NCBI GenBank assembly: GCA_018676275.1 | Contig: JABHFC010000094.1 | Location: forward strand, 1 to 19,683 | DNA from: Gammaproteobacteria bacterium | GTDB lineage: Bacteria > Pseudomonadota > Gammaproteobacteria > Eutrophobiales > Eutrophobiaceae | Length of the DNA stretch: 19,683 nt | Reading direction: 5' to 3' | Shown here: one piece after another, positions 1 to 7,690 of the stretch | Numbering within the stretch: position 1 is the first letter of the stretch | How the letters are laid out: every line of letters begins with the position of its first letter | Position numbers and translations under genes: made by a program | Notes under the pieces: model-generated | What the model was told of the DNA's origin: nothing | The model's input: the letters and a program-made list of their open reading frames with translations, nothing else | Databases searched by the model: none

Positions 1-1
1 A

Positions 2-199
2 ATCGCAATACTGATAACACTATGTGGAACCGGCAGTGCCATGGCTAAGGATTCAGAATTCAAATTACCGGTGATTACCGATGCCCTGCAAAGCCAGATC
101 GATAAGAAAATTGAAATCTCGCTAAAGCAGAAAACGCTGAACTTCTCGAAAGCGGGCTTCATTGCTCAGAAGCAGGTAATAACTAATCAAGCTTCCTAG
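2..199 (+). CDS. Small secreted protein, 5' end cut by the window
   Basis: An open frame enters from the left edge and stops at TAG 197-199, giving 65 residues. The first 14 or so visible residues (IAILITLCGTGSAMA) look like the hydrophobic core and AxA-type cleavage site of a Sec signal peptide, so probably only a few N-terminal residues are missing. The remaining ~50 residues (beginning KDSEFKLPVI) are Lys/Gln-rich, contain no cysteine and match no family I recognise. The protein is therefore a short, probably periplasmic one of unknown role. It is separated from the efflux operon downstream by about 120 bp with hairpins, so it is probably a separate transcription unit. Confidence 0.5.
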   Translation: MAILITLCGTGSAMAKDSEFKLPVITDALQSQIDKKIEISLKQKTLNFSKAGFIAQKQVITNQAS

Positions 200-230
200 A
201 GCGACGATTGGAGACACATCAGGAACTACT

Positions 231-276
231 CCAGCTGACAGCCTTTGCTGTAAAGCTGGGTAGCCTGATGCGGGCT
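231..276 (+). terminator. Hairpin pair after the first gene, possible terminator
   Basis: CCAGCT (231-236) pairs with AGCTGG (254-259), and the enclosed ACAG (238-241) pairs with CTGT (248-251), giving a two-part stem with a 6-nt loop. Immediately after it AGCC (262-265) pairs with GGCT (273-276), followed by TTTCATATT. The second hairpin with its short T-rich tail could end transcription of the upstream gene. The first hairpin is the stronger structure but has no U-tract. The structure is seen in the sequence; its function is inferred. Confidence 0.4.
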
Positions 277-320
277 TTCATATTAGCCAGTCAGATAAAA
301 ATATTAACAGGCACTGACAA

Positions 321-1637
321 ATGAATCACAACACTGTTACCCCACTTATCAACCAGAATAATAGTCATTCCCAATCGGCTATGGACAGAAAAATCCAGGC
401 CTCCTGGTGGAAGCGCTATGGCAAATACTGTCTTATTGCTCTGGGTTTGGTTTTACTTCTGTTTTTCGCAGACAGGTTCTGGCCTGAAAAGGGTAGATCG
501 TTAATAGTTAGTGAAGACAGACTGAGCATATCAAAGGTTTCTACAGGTCAGTTTGATGATTTTATTCCGGTACGTGGTCGGGTTACTCCCTTACGTACAA
601 GCTATCTTGATGCAGTCGAGGGTGGGCGAGTTGAAAAGGTATTGGTAGAAGACGGTGTTTTTGTAAAGCCCGGTGACTTACTGGTTGAATTGTCTAACAC
701 AACATTGCAGCTGGATGTTATCTCGCGTGAAGCGCAAGTCACCGAACAATTAAATAATCTACGCACACTTGAACTGGATCTGGAGCGTAATCGCTTACAG
801 CATAAACGCGATCTAATCGAAATTGATTACCAACTGATCAGACTCAAACGCCTGGTGGAGCGTCGTCGTGTACAGGCAGCGAAGGGTAATGTCTCGCGGG
901 CCGAGCTCGATAACGCCGAAGATGAATATCTTTATTTCCAGAAACGTCATCAAATTACTATTGAAAGCCAGGAGACAGATTCTCGATTACAGGAAGTTCA
1001 AATGCTGCAACTACGCGAGGCGGGCAAACAGTTGCAGGCAAATCTTGTTTTCGCCCGACGTAATCTCGAAGGCCTCAATGTACGTGCTCCGGTTGCAGGA
1101 AAACTGACAGCTCTAAATGCAGAACTTGGTCAGTCTTTGTCACGAGGAGAACGTCTTGGACAAATAGATGATCCTTCCGGCTATAAACTCTCAGTTCTGA
1201 TTGACGAATTTTACCTTGGTCGGGTAGATCTCGAGCAAATCGCAGAATTTTCCGTTAAGGGAAATAAATATCAGCTGCAGGTTGTGAAAATTTATCCGCA
1301 AGTAAACAAGGGGCAATTTGAGGTCGACCTCGCATTTATAAATAACACCCCTGCCGATATACGTCGTGGCCAGAGTTTTCAGATACGACTATTCCTGGGT
1401 GACGCTTCAGAGGCCCTTTTAATTCCCAATGGCGCTTTTTACCAGGATACCGGTGGACAGTGGGTCTTCGTCGTATCTGGTGATAGTAGTCATGCAATAC
1501 GACGGGACGTGCGATTGGGTAGACGCAATCAGCGATTTATTGAAGTACTGGATGGTCTGGAACAGGGAGAACTGGTGATCACCTCACCCTATACAAACTA
1601 TATCGACATGCAACGCCTGTACCTGGGCGATAAGTGA
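321..1637 (+). CDS. HlyD/MacA-family periplasmic adaptor of an ABC efflux pump
   Basis: The 438-residue protein should be the membrane fusion subunit that links the inner-membrane ABC transporter encoded next to it with an outer-membrane channel. One membrane segment lies at about residues 33-50. The two halves of a lipoyl-like domain lie at about 101-124 (GGRVEKVLVEDG, VKPGDLLVEL) and 252-283 (VRAPVAGKL, GQSLSRGERL). They flank a long Gln/Arg/Leu-rich alpha-helical hairpin at about 128-248, followed by beta-barrel and membrane-proximal regions. ATG 321 is used because nothing resembling a ribosome site precedes the next ATG (381), although the site before 321 is itself weak. The ATPase gene begins 20 bp downstream. 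MacA is the best-known relative; the substrate cannot be told from sequence. Confidence 0.88.
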   Translation: MNHNTVTPLINQNNSHSQSAMDRKIQASWWKRYGKYCLIALGLVLLLFFADRFWPEKGRSLIVSEDRLSISKVSTGQFDDFIPVRGRVTPLRTSYLDAVEGGRVEKVLVEDGVFVKPGDLLVELSNTTLQLDVISREAQVTEQLNNLRTLELDLERNRLQHKRDLIEIDYQLIRLKRLVERRRVQAAKGNVSRAELDNAEDEYLYFQKRHQITIESQETDSRLQEVQMLQLREAGKQLQANLVFARRNLEGLNVRAPVAGKLTALNAELGQSLSRGERLGQIDDPSGYKLSVLIDEFYLGRVDLEQIAEFSVKGNKYQLQVVKIYPQVNKGQFEVDLAFINNTPADIRRGQSFQIRLFLGDASEALLIPNGAFYQDTGGQWVFVVSGDSSHAIRRDVRLGRRNQRFIEVLDGLEQGELVITSPYTNYIDMQRLYLGDK

Positions 1638-1657
1638 TTTTAAATTAATGAGGAACT

Positions 1658-2350
1658 ATGAAAATGCTTAAGCTAAATAACCTACAAAAGGTTTATAGAA
1701 CATCAGAAGTTGAAACCACGGCGCTTGATTCTATAGATATTAATATTGACGACGGTGAGTTTGTTGCCATCATGGGACCTTCTGGTTGCGGCAAGTCGAC
1801 CTTGCTGAATATTGTTGGCATGCTTGATAATCCCAGTTCAGGTGCTTACTACTTCAAAGATGAAGACATTGCCTCTTATTCAGAGGCCCAGCTGGCATTC
1901 CTGCGAAAATCCAACATCGGTTTTATATTCCAGAGTTTTAATTTAATCGACGAGTTAAGTGTTGAGGAAAATGTCGGCCTCGGGCTCCTTTATCACTCTG
2001 ATGTTTCTTCGAGTCAACGCAAACAACGTGTAACAGAGTCGCTTGAAAAAATGAAAATTGCTCATCGGGCAAAACACATGCCCAGTCAACTTTCAGGCGG
2101 TCAGCAACAACGAGTCGCTGTTGCTCGTGCGTTGGTAGCCGAGCCTGCCCTGATTCTTGCTGACGAACCCACAGGCAATCTTGATTCCCGTCATGGTGAG
2201 GAAGTAATGGGTCTGCTTAAGGATCTTAACAATGAAGGTGCAACTATTGTCATGGTCACCCACTCCGAATCCCACGCCAGTTACGCCAGCCGTAATATAC
2301 AGCTTTTCGATGGACGAATTGTTGAACAACAAGCTAGCCGGGCAATGTAA
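1658..2350 (+). CDS. ABC transporter ATPase, LolD/MacB type
   Basis: This 230-residue nucleotide-binding subunit has a complete set of motifs: Walker A GPSGCGKST at 40-48, Q-loop Gln92 (FQSFNL), signature LSGGQ at 145-149, Walker B LILADE at 165-170 with the PTGNLD D-loop, and H-loop His202. Family knowledge places such proteins with FtsX-type permeases in lipoprotein release (LolD) or MacB-like mechanotransmission. Here the neighbouring adaptor gene favours a MacAB-type export pump in which the ATPase and permease are separate chains rather than fused as in E. coli MacB. GAGG lies at 1650-1653, 4 nt before ATG 1658; the second ATG at 1664 is an alternative. The permease start follows the stop by 16 bp, so the three genes are probably co-transcribed. 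Confidence 0.93.
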   Translation: MKMLKLNNLQKVYRTSEVETTALDSIDINIDDGEFVAIMGPSGCGKSTLLNIVGMLDNPSSGAYYFKDEDIASYSEAQLAFLRKSNIGFIFQSFNLIDELSVEENVGLGLLYHSDVSSSQRKQRVTESLEKMKIAHRAKHMPSQLSGGQQQRVAVARALVAEPALILADEPTGNLDSRHGEEVMGLLKDLNNEGATIVMVTHSESHASYASRNIQLFDGRIVEQQASRAM

Positions 2351-2366
2351 GTCAGAGGACACAGAC

Positions 2367-4829
2367 ATGTTTAAAAATTATCTAATTGTTGCTCTCAGGA
2401 ATCTGGCTAAAACTCGTCTTTATACGACTATAAATATTGTTGGGCTTGCGATAGGCCTTGCCATTTGTGTTTTTTCCAATGTGATTGTGGACCACGAGCG
2501 CAGTTACGATGTTTTTTTTCCCAACGCTGACAGAATCTATTCTGTCTATGGGATCTTTACCGCAAATGCCGGTATAGGTGTTCGCAGTTCAGGTGGCATA
2601 CAAACTACGGTCGAGCCACTTATTGCTGCCGAAGTACCTGGTGTTGAGGCGAGTTCACGCTTACTGGCACGCGAATACCTCGTTCGTTTTGAAGATAAAA
2701 AGTTTTATCAGGGTATACGTTTCGCCGATCCTGATTTTACTCAAATTTTTCAGTTTGAATATTTAAGCGGTAATCCGCAATTAGCTCTTAACGATCCTGA
2801 TAGCCTGATACTTACTGAAAGTACAGCACGAAAATTGTTTGGCGATGACACGGCTATGGGAAAGGTCATCAGCGTTAACAATGAACACGATCTGCATGTC
2901 ACTGCAGTTATTGCTGATATCCCCAAAAACAGTCATTTCAATAACGATATTATTCTGGATCAGCCCTTGCACATGATCAGCACTACCCGCGCGCTGGAAC
3001 AGATATCAAGTTTTAAAATGGAGGGCAACTGGGACAATATGTCATCGCAGGATGTTGTTTATGTCCTGTTACCCGAAGGGCAATCAGCCAATACAGTCAA
3101 TCAGCAATTGAAAGATCTATATGAACGGCATGTACCTGAGCGAAACAGGGAATTTCTTGATTCGTTTGAACTAAGGGAACTGAAAAAACTGAATTTATTC
3201 ATTTGGGAGACAACAGGCCTACCGGTGCTTATCAGTATTCAGATTCTCGGTCTGCTGATACTTATCATTGCAATCATAAATTATACAAATCTTGCAACCG
3301 CGCAAATCATGGGACGTACCCGTGAAGTCGGATTGCGTCGAGCTATGGGTGCTTCTCGATTACAACTATTTACCCAGTTTATGGTTGAAAGTATGGCCAT
3401 GACCTCGGTGGCATTGGTAATCGCAATTGTAATCATTCAACTGACATTACCGATCTTGAACGATATCGCCGGCAAAAGTATTAGTTTTAATATTTTAAAT
3501 AGTCCAGTGCTATTAGCCTGGCTGGTACTGCTGACATTATCAGTTGGACTGATCTCCGGCTGGTATCCGGCTTATCTCATTTCACGTTCTCATCCTGTTG
3601 GCTTATTGAATGGCGAGATGGTACAGGGGAAAAAAGCTGTTTTGATACGCAATATTATGCTTATTGCACAATTCTCCATCGCTTTATTCATGATTATTGC
3701 CGTGATCATAATCTATACACAAAATAATCAAATAGAGAAAACGAGTCTCGTCTTCGATAAGGCCAGGATCCTTACTCTTGAGCGTTTCTCACGCCCCGAA
3801 ATCAAGGAAAGAGCTGAAACTTTACGCACTGAATTTGAAAACCTGGCGGGCGTGGAAAGCTTCGCTCTTTCCAGTCAGGTTCCCTACGAGCAAGACCATA
3901 GCACGGGCAAATTTAGCCTGGTCGCTGGTGACAGCACCAACATGATCGATTTATACAGAATTTCAATTGATAGAAATTTCCTGCAAACCTATGACATTGA
4001 TTTATTGTCTGGCAGAAACCTGTCCAGAGCATATGCACAAGATACATTGCTGGTGGATGATGAGTACAACCCGATTCATGACAGTACCAATGTAATTGTC
4101 AACCAACTGGTACTTTCGAAACTTAAGATAAGTGACTCTGAAAGTGCCATTGGTCAAAGATTCTATCGACATATCGAAGACTCTCCCATTCCCGTGGTCG
4201 AATATAATATTGTCGGAGTAATTCCGAACCGTAATTTTCTTGGTTTCCACAATGAAATTAAGCCCATTGTATTCGCCAATCGTCCGCAGAATCAGAGAAC
4301 TGCTTCGTTGAAACTTAAAGGACAAAATATTACACATACTCTCGCAGAAATTGATTCTACCTGGGATCGACTGGTACCAGAATTCCCTATTGAGAAGAGA
4401 TTTCTCGACGAGTATTTTAATGACGTTTTCAAAATATTTAAGGGGATCAACGCCGTACTCGCCGGGTTTGCAATAGTGGCGCTGATTGTCGCTCTAATTG
4501 GTTTATTTGGTATGGCCGCTTTTATGTCAGAAAGGAGAACACGTGAAGTTGGCGTGCGTAAAGTAATGGGAGCCAGCGTCAGCGATATTGTCATTTTACT
4601 AATATGGCAATTCTCGCAACCAGTTTTCATCGCTATCATAATAGCAACGCCGCTTGCCTACTTTGCAGCCAGTCTTTACCTCAATTTCTTTGCCGACCAG
4701 GCTGAGTTCGCGCTTGTATGGTTCCTTGGTGCAGACGCATCGGTATTGATACTTACATCAATAATAGTAGCTATACACGCGATAAAGGTGGCAAGCACAC
4801 GACCCATTAAAGTATTACGTTACGAATAA
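2367..4829 (+). CDS. Double-FtsX/MacB_PCD ABC permease
   Basis: I place the start at ATG 2367, with AGAGGA at 2353-2358, rather than in the longer frame that runs back into the ATPase gene. This gives 820 residues. The N-terminus (MFKNYLIVALRNLAK) is typical of this permease group. Predicted membrane segments lie at about 20-42, 285-307, 338-362, 381-401, 428-450, 696-717, 744-767 and 786-806. Large MacB_PCD-like periplasmic domains lie between segments 1 and 2 and between segments 5 and 6. Each FtsX module carries the cytoplasmic REVGLRRAMGAS (319-330) or REVGVRKVMGAS (726-737) coupling motif. MacB has four membrane segments, so this is a duplicated-module version. Together with the ATPase and adaptor it should form an inner-membrane efflux complex. 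The substrate is unknown. Confidence 0.88.
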   Translation: MFKNYLIVALRNLAKTRLYTTINIVGLAIGLAICVFSNVIVDHERSYDVFFPNADRIYSVYGIFTANAGIGVRSSGGIQTTVEPLIAAEVPGVEASSRLLAREYLVRFEDKKFYQGIRFADPDFTQIFQFEYLSGNPQLALNDPDSLILTESTARKLFGDDTAMGKVISVNNEHDLHVTAVIADIPKNSHFNNDIILDQPLHMISTTRALEQISSFKMEGNWDNMSSQDVVYVLLPEGQSANTVNQQLKDLYERHVPERNREFLDSFELRELKKLNLFIWETTGLPVLISIQILGLLILIIAIINYTNLATAQIMGRTREVGLRRAMGASRLQLFTQFMVESMAMTSVALVIAIVIIQLTLPILNDIAGKSISFNILNSPVLLAWLVLLTLSVGLISGWYPAYLISRSHPVGLLNGEMVQGKKAVLIRNIMLIAQFSIALFMIIAVIIIYTQNNQIEKTSLVFDKARILTLERFSRPEIKERAETLRTEFENLAGVESFALSSQVPYEQDHSTGKFSLVAGDSTNMIDLYRISIDRNFLQTYDIDLLSGRNLSRAYAQDTLLVDDEYNPIHDSTNVIVNQLVLSKLKISDSESAIGQRFYRHIEDSPIPVVEYNIVGVIPNRNFLGFHNEIKPIVFANRPQNQRTASLKLKGQNITHTLAEIDSTWDRLVPEFPIEKRFLDEYFNDVFKIFKGINAVLAGFAIVALIVALIGLFGMAAFMSERRTREVGVRKVMGASVSDIVILLIWQFSQPVFIAIIIATPLAYFAASLYLNFFADQAEFALVWFLGADASVLILTSIIVAIHAIKVASTRPIKVLRYE

Positions 4830-4916
4830 ACACCTCATTTTTGAGTCAACAATGATTCGATTTGTGTATAGCTTTTCTGTTTAAGAGGATCAATTCCTCA
4901 TATCTGGCGCTATTTA

Positions 4917-4925
4917 TGGCATAAT
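4917..4925 (+). promoter_or_regulatory. Possible extended -10 promoter for the DUF1488-like gene
   Basis: TGG followed by CATAAT (4920-4925) fits an extended -10 element (TGn plus five of six consensus bases). No convincing -35 lies 16-18 bp upstream. If used, transcription would start near 4931 and leave an untranslated leader of about 118 nt before ATG 5049. A short GAGGA/TCCTC inverted repeat at 4885-4899 lies just upstream. This is an inference from motif likeness only. Confidence 0.3.
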
Positions 4926-5048
4926 GTCCTTCTACCTTCCGATTAACGTACTCATTGCCCCTTTTAGAAAGGCTATTTTGCGTTAGATGCACCAGATAAT
5001 TGGAACATCAACGTAACTTAACGTGTGTCACCAAAGGACAAATAAGCA

Positions 5049-5348
5049 ATGAATGTCGTTATACAAAAACGCAACAAAACTACAGAGGAAGGTGTTTCAT
5101 TTCCTGCCCTGCAATGCTGGAACCCAGTCACAAAAGTTGCAACCATTGCTGCGGAGTTTAGTGGCAGAAGGGTTTCCTGCAGAATAAAAATTGCTGACTT
5201 AAACAAGAAATACAAGATTACGACCGATGAACCGATGCAATCAATTACAAACTATCGAACTGAAATTGAAAGTGTAATCAGGGAACTTATAAGTAAGAAA
5301 AGTTTTGAAGAAGATGGCTCAATTATGATTTCTTACGACGATCTTTAA
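5049..5348 (+). CDS. DUF1488-like small protein
   Basis: This is a 99-residue soluble protein with no signal peptide or membrane segment. After a variable start it carries GVSFPAL.CW (15-24), then a beta-rich stretch ending in GRRVSCRIKIADL (39-51), then an Arg/Ile/Glu-rich helix (NYRTEIESVIRELI, 68-81) and an acidic end with DGSIMIS. This order (FPAL, a G-x-x-V-x-C-x-I strand, an L...R..IE helix, DG near the end) resembles the DUF1488 family of about 85-95 residues, whose function is not established. AAGGA lies rather far upstream of ATG 5049 (about 10 nt), and no better start is seen. It has its own intergenic flanks and is probably monocistronic. Confidence 0.6.
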   Translation: MNVVIQKRNKTTEEGVSFPALQCWNPVTKVATIAAEFSGRRVSCRIKIADLNKKYKITTDEPMQSITNYRTEIESVIRELISKKSFEEDGSIMISYDDL

Positions 5349-5496
5349 TTTCAAATTAATTCAGAATATTTCCAGGCCCTTAAAAAAACCAGCTTAAATT
5401 AGTATTTTTTCAAAAAAGACGACTAAAACACCTGGAACCTGCTTCAATTAGTTATTCCTAATCTCCCTTTTTTCTATTTTCCTACTTCTATTGTAG

Positions 5497-5531
5497 TTCA
5501 TCGTATTTGAGATTCGTTTCATCGTATTCGA
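5497..5531 (+). promoter_or_regulatory. Two direct repeats 21 bp apart upstream of urcA-like gene
   Basis: TTCATCGTATTTGA (5497-5510) and TTCATCGTATTCGA (5518-5531) match at 13 of 14 positions and are 21 bp apart, two turns of B-DNA. Each contains a short TCG/YGA inverted element. A possible -10 (TATAAC, 5549-5554) lies 17 bp downstream of the second copy, and no good -35 is present. This layout fits an activator or repressor binding side by side on one face of the helix. The regulator is not encoded in the window. Confidence 0.5.
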
Positions 5532-5618
5532 CTTTTTTTAAAAATAAATATAACTAGAATTAAATGCAGACAAATAATTTGTCGGAATATTTTTAAAATA
5601 TGAATAAGGAGAAATATT

Positions 5619-5975
5619 ATGAACAAGGTAATCAAATTTAAGCAACTATTAACCCCAATACTTTTAGTTGCCTTAAGTAGCCCTGCTCTCACTAGTGCAG
5701 CTGTAGAGAGAAATGGAATACGAAGCGACGCGATGAAAATAACCGTATCCGATCTGGACCTGTCTCAGAGAGAAGGTGTTGAGACACTATATAGCAGGCT
5801 GAAAAAAGGCGCCAATAATGTATGTGGTGTAAAGCATGTGCAGGTTACCGGTTCCAGAATTGCATCATCAAAAATCAAACAGCAGCACAGAAAATGCTAT
5901 GCAAAGGCTCTAAACAATGCAGTTAAAAATATCAATAACAAGATGTTGACTGAACTGCATACTAGTAATACCTAA
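5619..5975 (+). CDS. UrcA-family secreted protein
   Basis: The 118-residue product has a signal peptide at about 1-28 (LLTPILLVALSSPALTSAA) and a mature part matching the UrcA family pattern: a beta strand plus ITVSDLDLSQREGVETLYSRL at about 41-61, followed by GANNVCG with Cys69 and a C-terminal helix with RKCYAKALNNAV containing Cys93. Two cysteines at these places are usual in the family and probably form a disulphide in the periplasm. The function of UrcA proteins is not known. GGAGA sits just upstream of ATG 5619, so the start is well supported. The gene stands alone: a 270-bp AT-rich gap with paired direct repeats precedes it and a strong hairpin follows it. Confidence 0.85.
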   Translation: MNKVIKFKQLLTPILLVALSSPALTSAAVERNGIRSDAMKITVSDLDLSQREGVETLYSRLKKGANNVCGVKHVQVTGSRIASSKIKQQHRKCYAKALNNAVKNINNKMLTELHTSNT

Positions 5976-5984
5976 ATAGAATTA

Positions 5985-6024
5985 GTGCCGGGTTGCAGAT
6001 ATATTTAGATTTTGCACCCGGCAC
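5985..6024. terminator. Strong hairpin between convergent genes, probable terminator
   Basis: GTGCCGGG (5985-5992) pairs perfectly with CCCGGCAC (6017-6024). With one bulged T, TGCA (5994-5997) also pairs with TGCA (6013-6016), leaving a 15-nt AT-rich loop. It lies between a plus-strand gene ending at 5975 and a minus-strand gene ending at 6057. The T-tract is poor on both strands (best on the minus strand, TAATTCTATTT), so termination may be only partial, or the hairpin may protect the 3' end. Confidence 0.55.
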
Positions 6025-6056
6025 CAATTAATCTAATAAACTCGATGACTATCAAA

Positions 6057-6590
6057 TTAATACTTTTCAGGAACAGTCACCGGGGGAATGGGATGAGCAC
6101 CATAAATAAATATTTCACCCTGCCATAATGCCAGACCCTTACCACTATTAAAGTGAAAGCTTGAATTTATAGTCCATGTGTTCAGGTTAATAGCCTGGGT
6201 GACTACCTGTCTTGTTGCAGGCTCCAGCCAGGTTACCTGGTATATGTTCGGCGCGACTTCAACCGTACCACATGGTTGCCTCGCACTTTCACCTTCGAAT
6301 ATATCAAAGGCAAACCATTCACATTCTCCGTTTTCGTAAAAGAAAATATCATGCACCATTTTCGCAGGTGCTCCGCGAACTCCTTTTTTCTTATTAACTT
6401 CCCAGAAACTATGATATCCATATCGGATAAATTTACCTGCCAAAGGTCTGGCTGCTAAATTTGCTTTAGGTTCTGCCAAATCCATTTCGTACATGGGAGA
6501 CATTGGATCCTCATCAGCTAAAGCAGAACCAGCCATGCATATTGAAAGGAACAAAACGCCAAAATAAATATTTGTATTAAATAGCTTCAT
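6057..6590 (-). CDS. Secreted MoaF / phenolic-acid-decarboxylase-like protein
   Basis: The 177-residue product has a clear signal peptide (about 1-25, LFLSICMAGSALA, then DED). The mature part has a GKFIRYGYHSFWEV strand pair (52-65), an Asp/Phe-rich middle with Cys90 and Cys107, and YQVTWLEPATRQVVTQAINL (117-136). The Y-x-V-x-W-x-E-P motif followed by a long strand resembles the calycin-type barrels of phenolic acid decarboxylase and MoaF. The likeness is in pattern only, and the catalytic residues of the decarboxylases cannot be confirmed. Export to the periplasm is unusual for those enzymes, so a binding role is as likely as catalysis. GAGGGCG precedes ATG 6590. It is divergent from the STAS-like gene across 121 bp. 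Confidence 0.5.
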   Translation of the reverse strand: MKLFNTNIYFGVLFLSICMAGSALADEDPMSPMYEMDLAEPKANLAARPLAGKFIRYGYHSFWEVNKKKGVRGAPAKMVHDIFFYENGECEWFAFDIFEGESARQPCGTVEVAPNIYQVTWLEPATRQVVTQAINLNTWTINSSFHFNSGKGLALWQGEIFIYGAHPIPPVTVPEKY

Positions 6591-6732
6591 TATATCGCCC
6601 TCTAATTGATTCCAATTCGTAATTTTACTTTATCATAACTATTATATCTTCAATCTAAACTATCTTGTATTTTTAGCAGAACTTGAGTAGTTTACTCACT
6701 ATAGACACCGGGTGCGGGTGACACTAAATCAA

Positions 6733-7089
6733 ATGGCTACACATGATATTCTCGTAATAGCAGACTATTTATCTATCAAGGTAAATGGCAAGCTCAGTTT
6801 GATTGACTTCAAAATAATCACCGATGAGATTCTTGTGATTTGCAGGGAAAAAGATATCCATAAAGTAGTTATCGACGTTATTGACTCGGCGGGAACTTTT
6901 TCTGATTCTGACAAAATTGAATTTGCTAAATACGCATCTGAAAAACTGAAAGACGATGTGATTAAGTATGCTTATGTCTACCCTCATGAATTACTGAATT
7001 ATTCATCACAATTTGTTGCACAGGGACGAGGACTAAATGTCAGGGCCTATTATTCATTAGAAGATGCTTTGAAATGGATGGAAGAATAA
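6733..7089 (+). CDS. SpoIIAA/STAS-like domain protein
   Basis: This is a soluble protein of 118 residues from ATG 6733; GTG codons at 6712 and 6718 would add 5-7 residues and no start has a good ribosome site. The pattern is alternating strand and helix: a first strand and YLSIKVNGKLSLIDF, a helix (ITDEILVICREK), a strand ending in an acidic turn (KVVIDVID), a second helix, a strand IKYAYVYP, and a closing GRGLNVRAYYSLEDALKWM. The last motif is characteristic of SpoIIAA-like STAS proteins, often annotated as hypothetical in proteobacteria. STAS proteins commonly act as partner-binding or phosphorylated switch proteins. No kinase or sigma factor is adjacent, so its partner is unknown. Confidence 0.6.
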   Translation: MATHDILVIADYLSIKVNGKLSLIDFKIITDEILVICREKDIHKVVIDVIDSAGTFSDSDKIEFAKYASEKLKDDVIKYAYVYPHELLNYSSQFVAQGRGLNVRAYYSLEDALKWMEE

Positions 7090-7117
7090 TAGTCTTTAAT
7101 TTTTTATCTTATAAAAC

Positions 7118-7585
7118 CTACTGCTCTCCGTTCAAATCTTCTTCTACCACTTTTTTTATCGTTTCTTCATTGATTTCAGTTATTGAAACCAGTTTTGCCT
7201 CCAGCTTCTCCGCTTCTATCATAGACTCTCTCAGGAATTGTGTGGTTTTCGCATCCAACATCTTTGTTTTGTATATTTCATTCAGACCTGTTCTCACATT
7301 GCGTAACAATTTGTCTATTATAAGCTGCGCAGAATGAACAGTTACTCGAAATATTCTTCTCTCTTCTTCTTCTTTTGCGCGTAATACTTTCCTTTTCTTA
7401 TCTACGTACAATCCAAAACACAAAAATGTGGTGACAATCACCACTCTCATCTGTAATTCGTTTATATCCGAGGGAATCAGCTCGAAAGGGAGTTCCTTAA
7501 AAACATGTTTGTGAATAATTGATTCCACAAACCAGTACAATGCTGCCATGACAGCAGCAATCATTGTGAATATTATATTTTTCAT
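7118..7585 (-). CDS. Two-TM membrane protein with cytoplasmic helical tail
   Basis: The 155-residue protein has membrane segments at about 4-23 (MIAAVMAALYWFVESII) and 47-60 (RVVIVTTFLCFGLYV), separated by a short loop (HKHVFKELPFELIPSDINELQM). A charged coiled-coil tail from 63 to the end follows. The ALYW..ES..H.........P.D..EL.MR....TF..FG.Y layout resembles the membrane module that precedes PAS or kinase domains in many proteobacterial sensors. The tail contains VHSAQLIIDKLL (83-94), which recalls a degenerate dimerisation helix, but no ATP-binding domain follows. It is therefore either a stand-alone membrane sensor stub or an unrelated helical protein. It shares the strand of the ankyrin gene upstream, 105 bp away with an inverted repeat between. 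Confidence 0.6.
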   Translation of the reverse strand: MKNIIFTMIAAVMAALYWFVESIIHKHVFKELPFELIPSDINELQMRVVIVTTFLCFGLYVDKKRKVLRAKEEEERRIFRVTVHSAQLIIDKLLRNVRTGLNEIYKTKMLDAKTTQFLRESMIEAEKLEAKLVSITEINEETIKKVVEEDLNGEQ

Positions 7586-7640
7586 TACCCTTATTTTCCG
7601 AAATTAGAACTATTACAGCCCATTTTATTTTTATATGAAC

Positions 7641-7681
7641 CTGTTACCACAAATAATTAGACGTTATATGAGTGGTAACAG
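7641..7681. repeat. Perfect 10-bp inverted repeat, 21-nt spacer
   Basis: CTGTTACCAC (7641-7650) and GTGGTAACAG (7672-7681) are exact reverse complements. The element lies 10 bp past the stop of the ankyrin-repeat gene and 56 bp upstream of the next minus-strand gene. No T-tract follows on the minus strand, so it could be a weak terminator, a 3'-end stabiliser, or an operator for the downstream gene. Confidence 0.5.
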
Positions 7682-7690
7682 TGCAGTTGG

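Noticed and set aside
2232..2366. Upstream extension of the permease frame into the ATPase gene
   Set aside because: It would overlap the ATPase by 119 bp and places non-family residues before the typical MFKNYLIVALRN start; AGAGGA fits ATG 2367.
4885..4899. GAGGA/TCCTC inverted repeat as a terminator of the efflux operon
   Set aside because: Five-bp stem, no T-tract, and 56 bp past the stop codon.
5397..5420. Terminator after the DUF1488-like gene
   Set aside because: T6-C-A6 is self-complementary but lacks a GC stem; it is simple AT-rich sequence.
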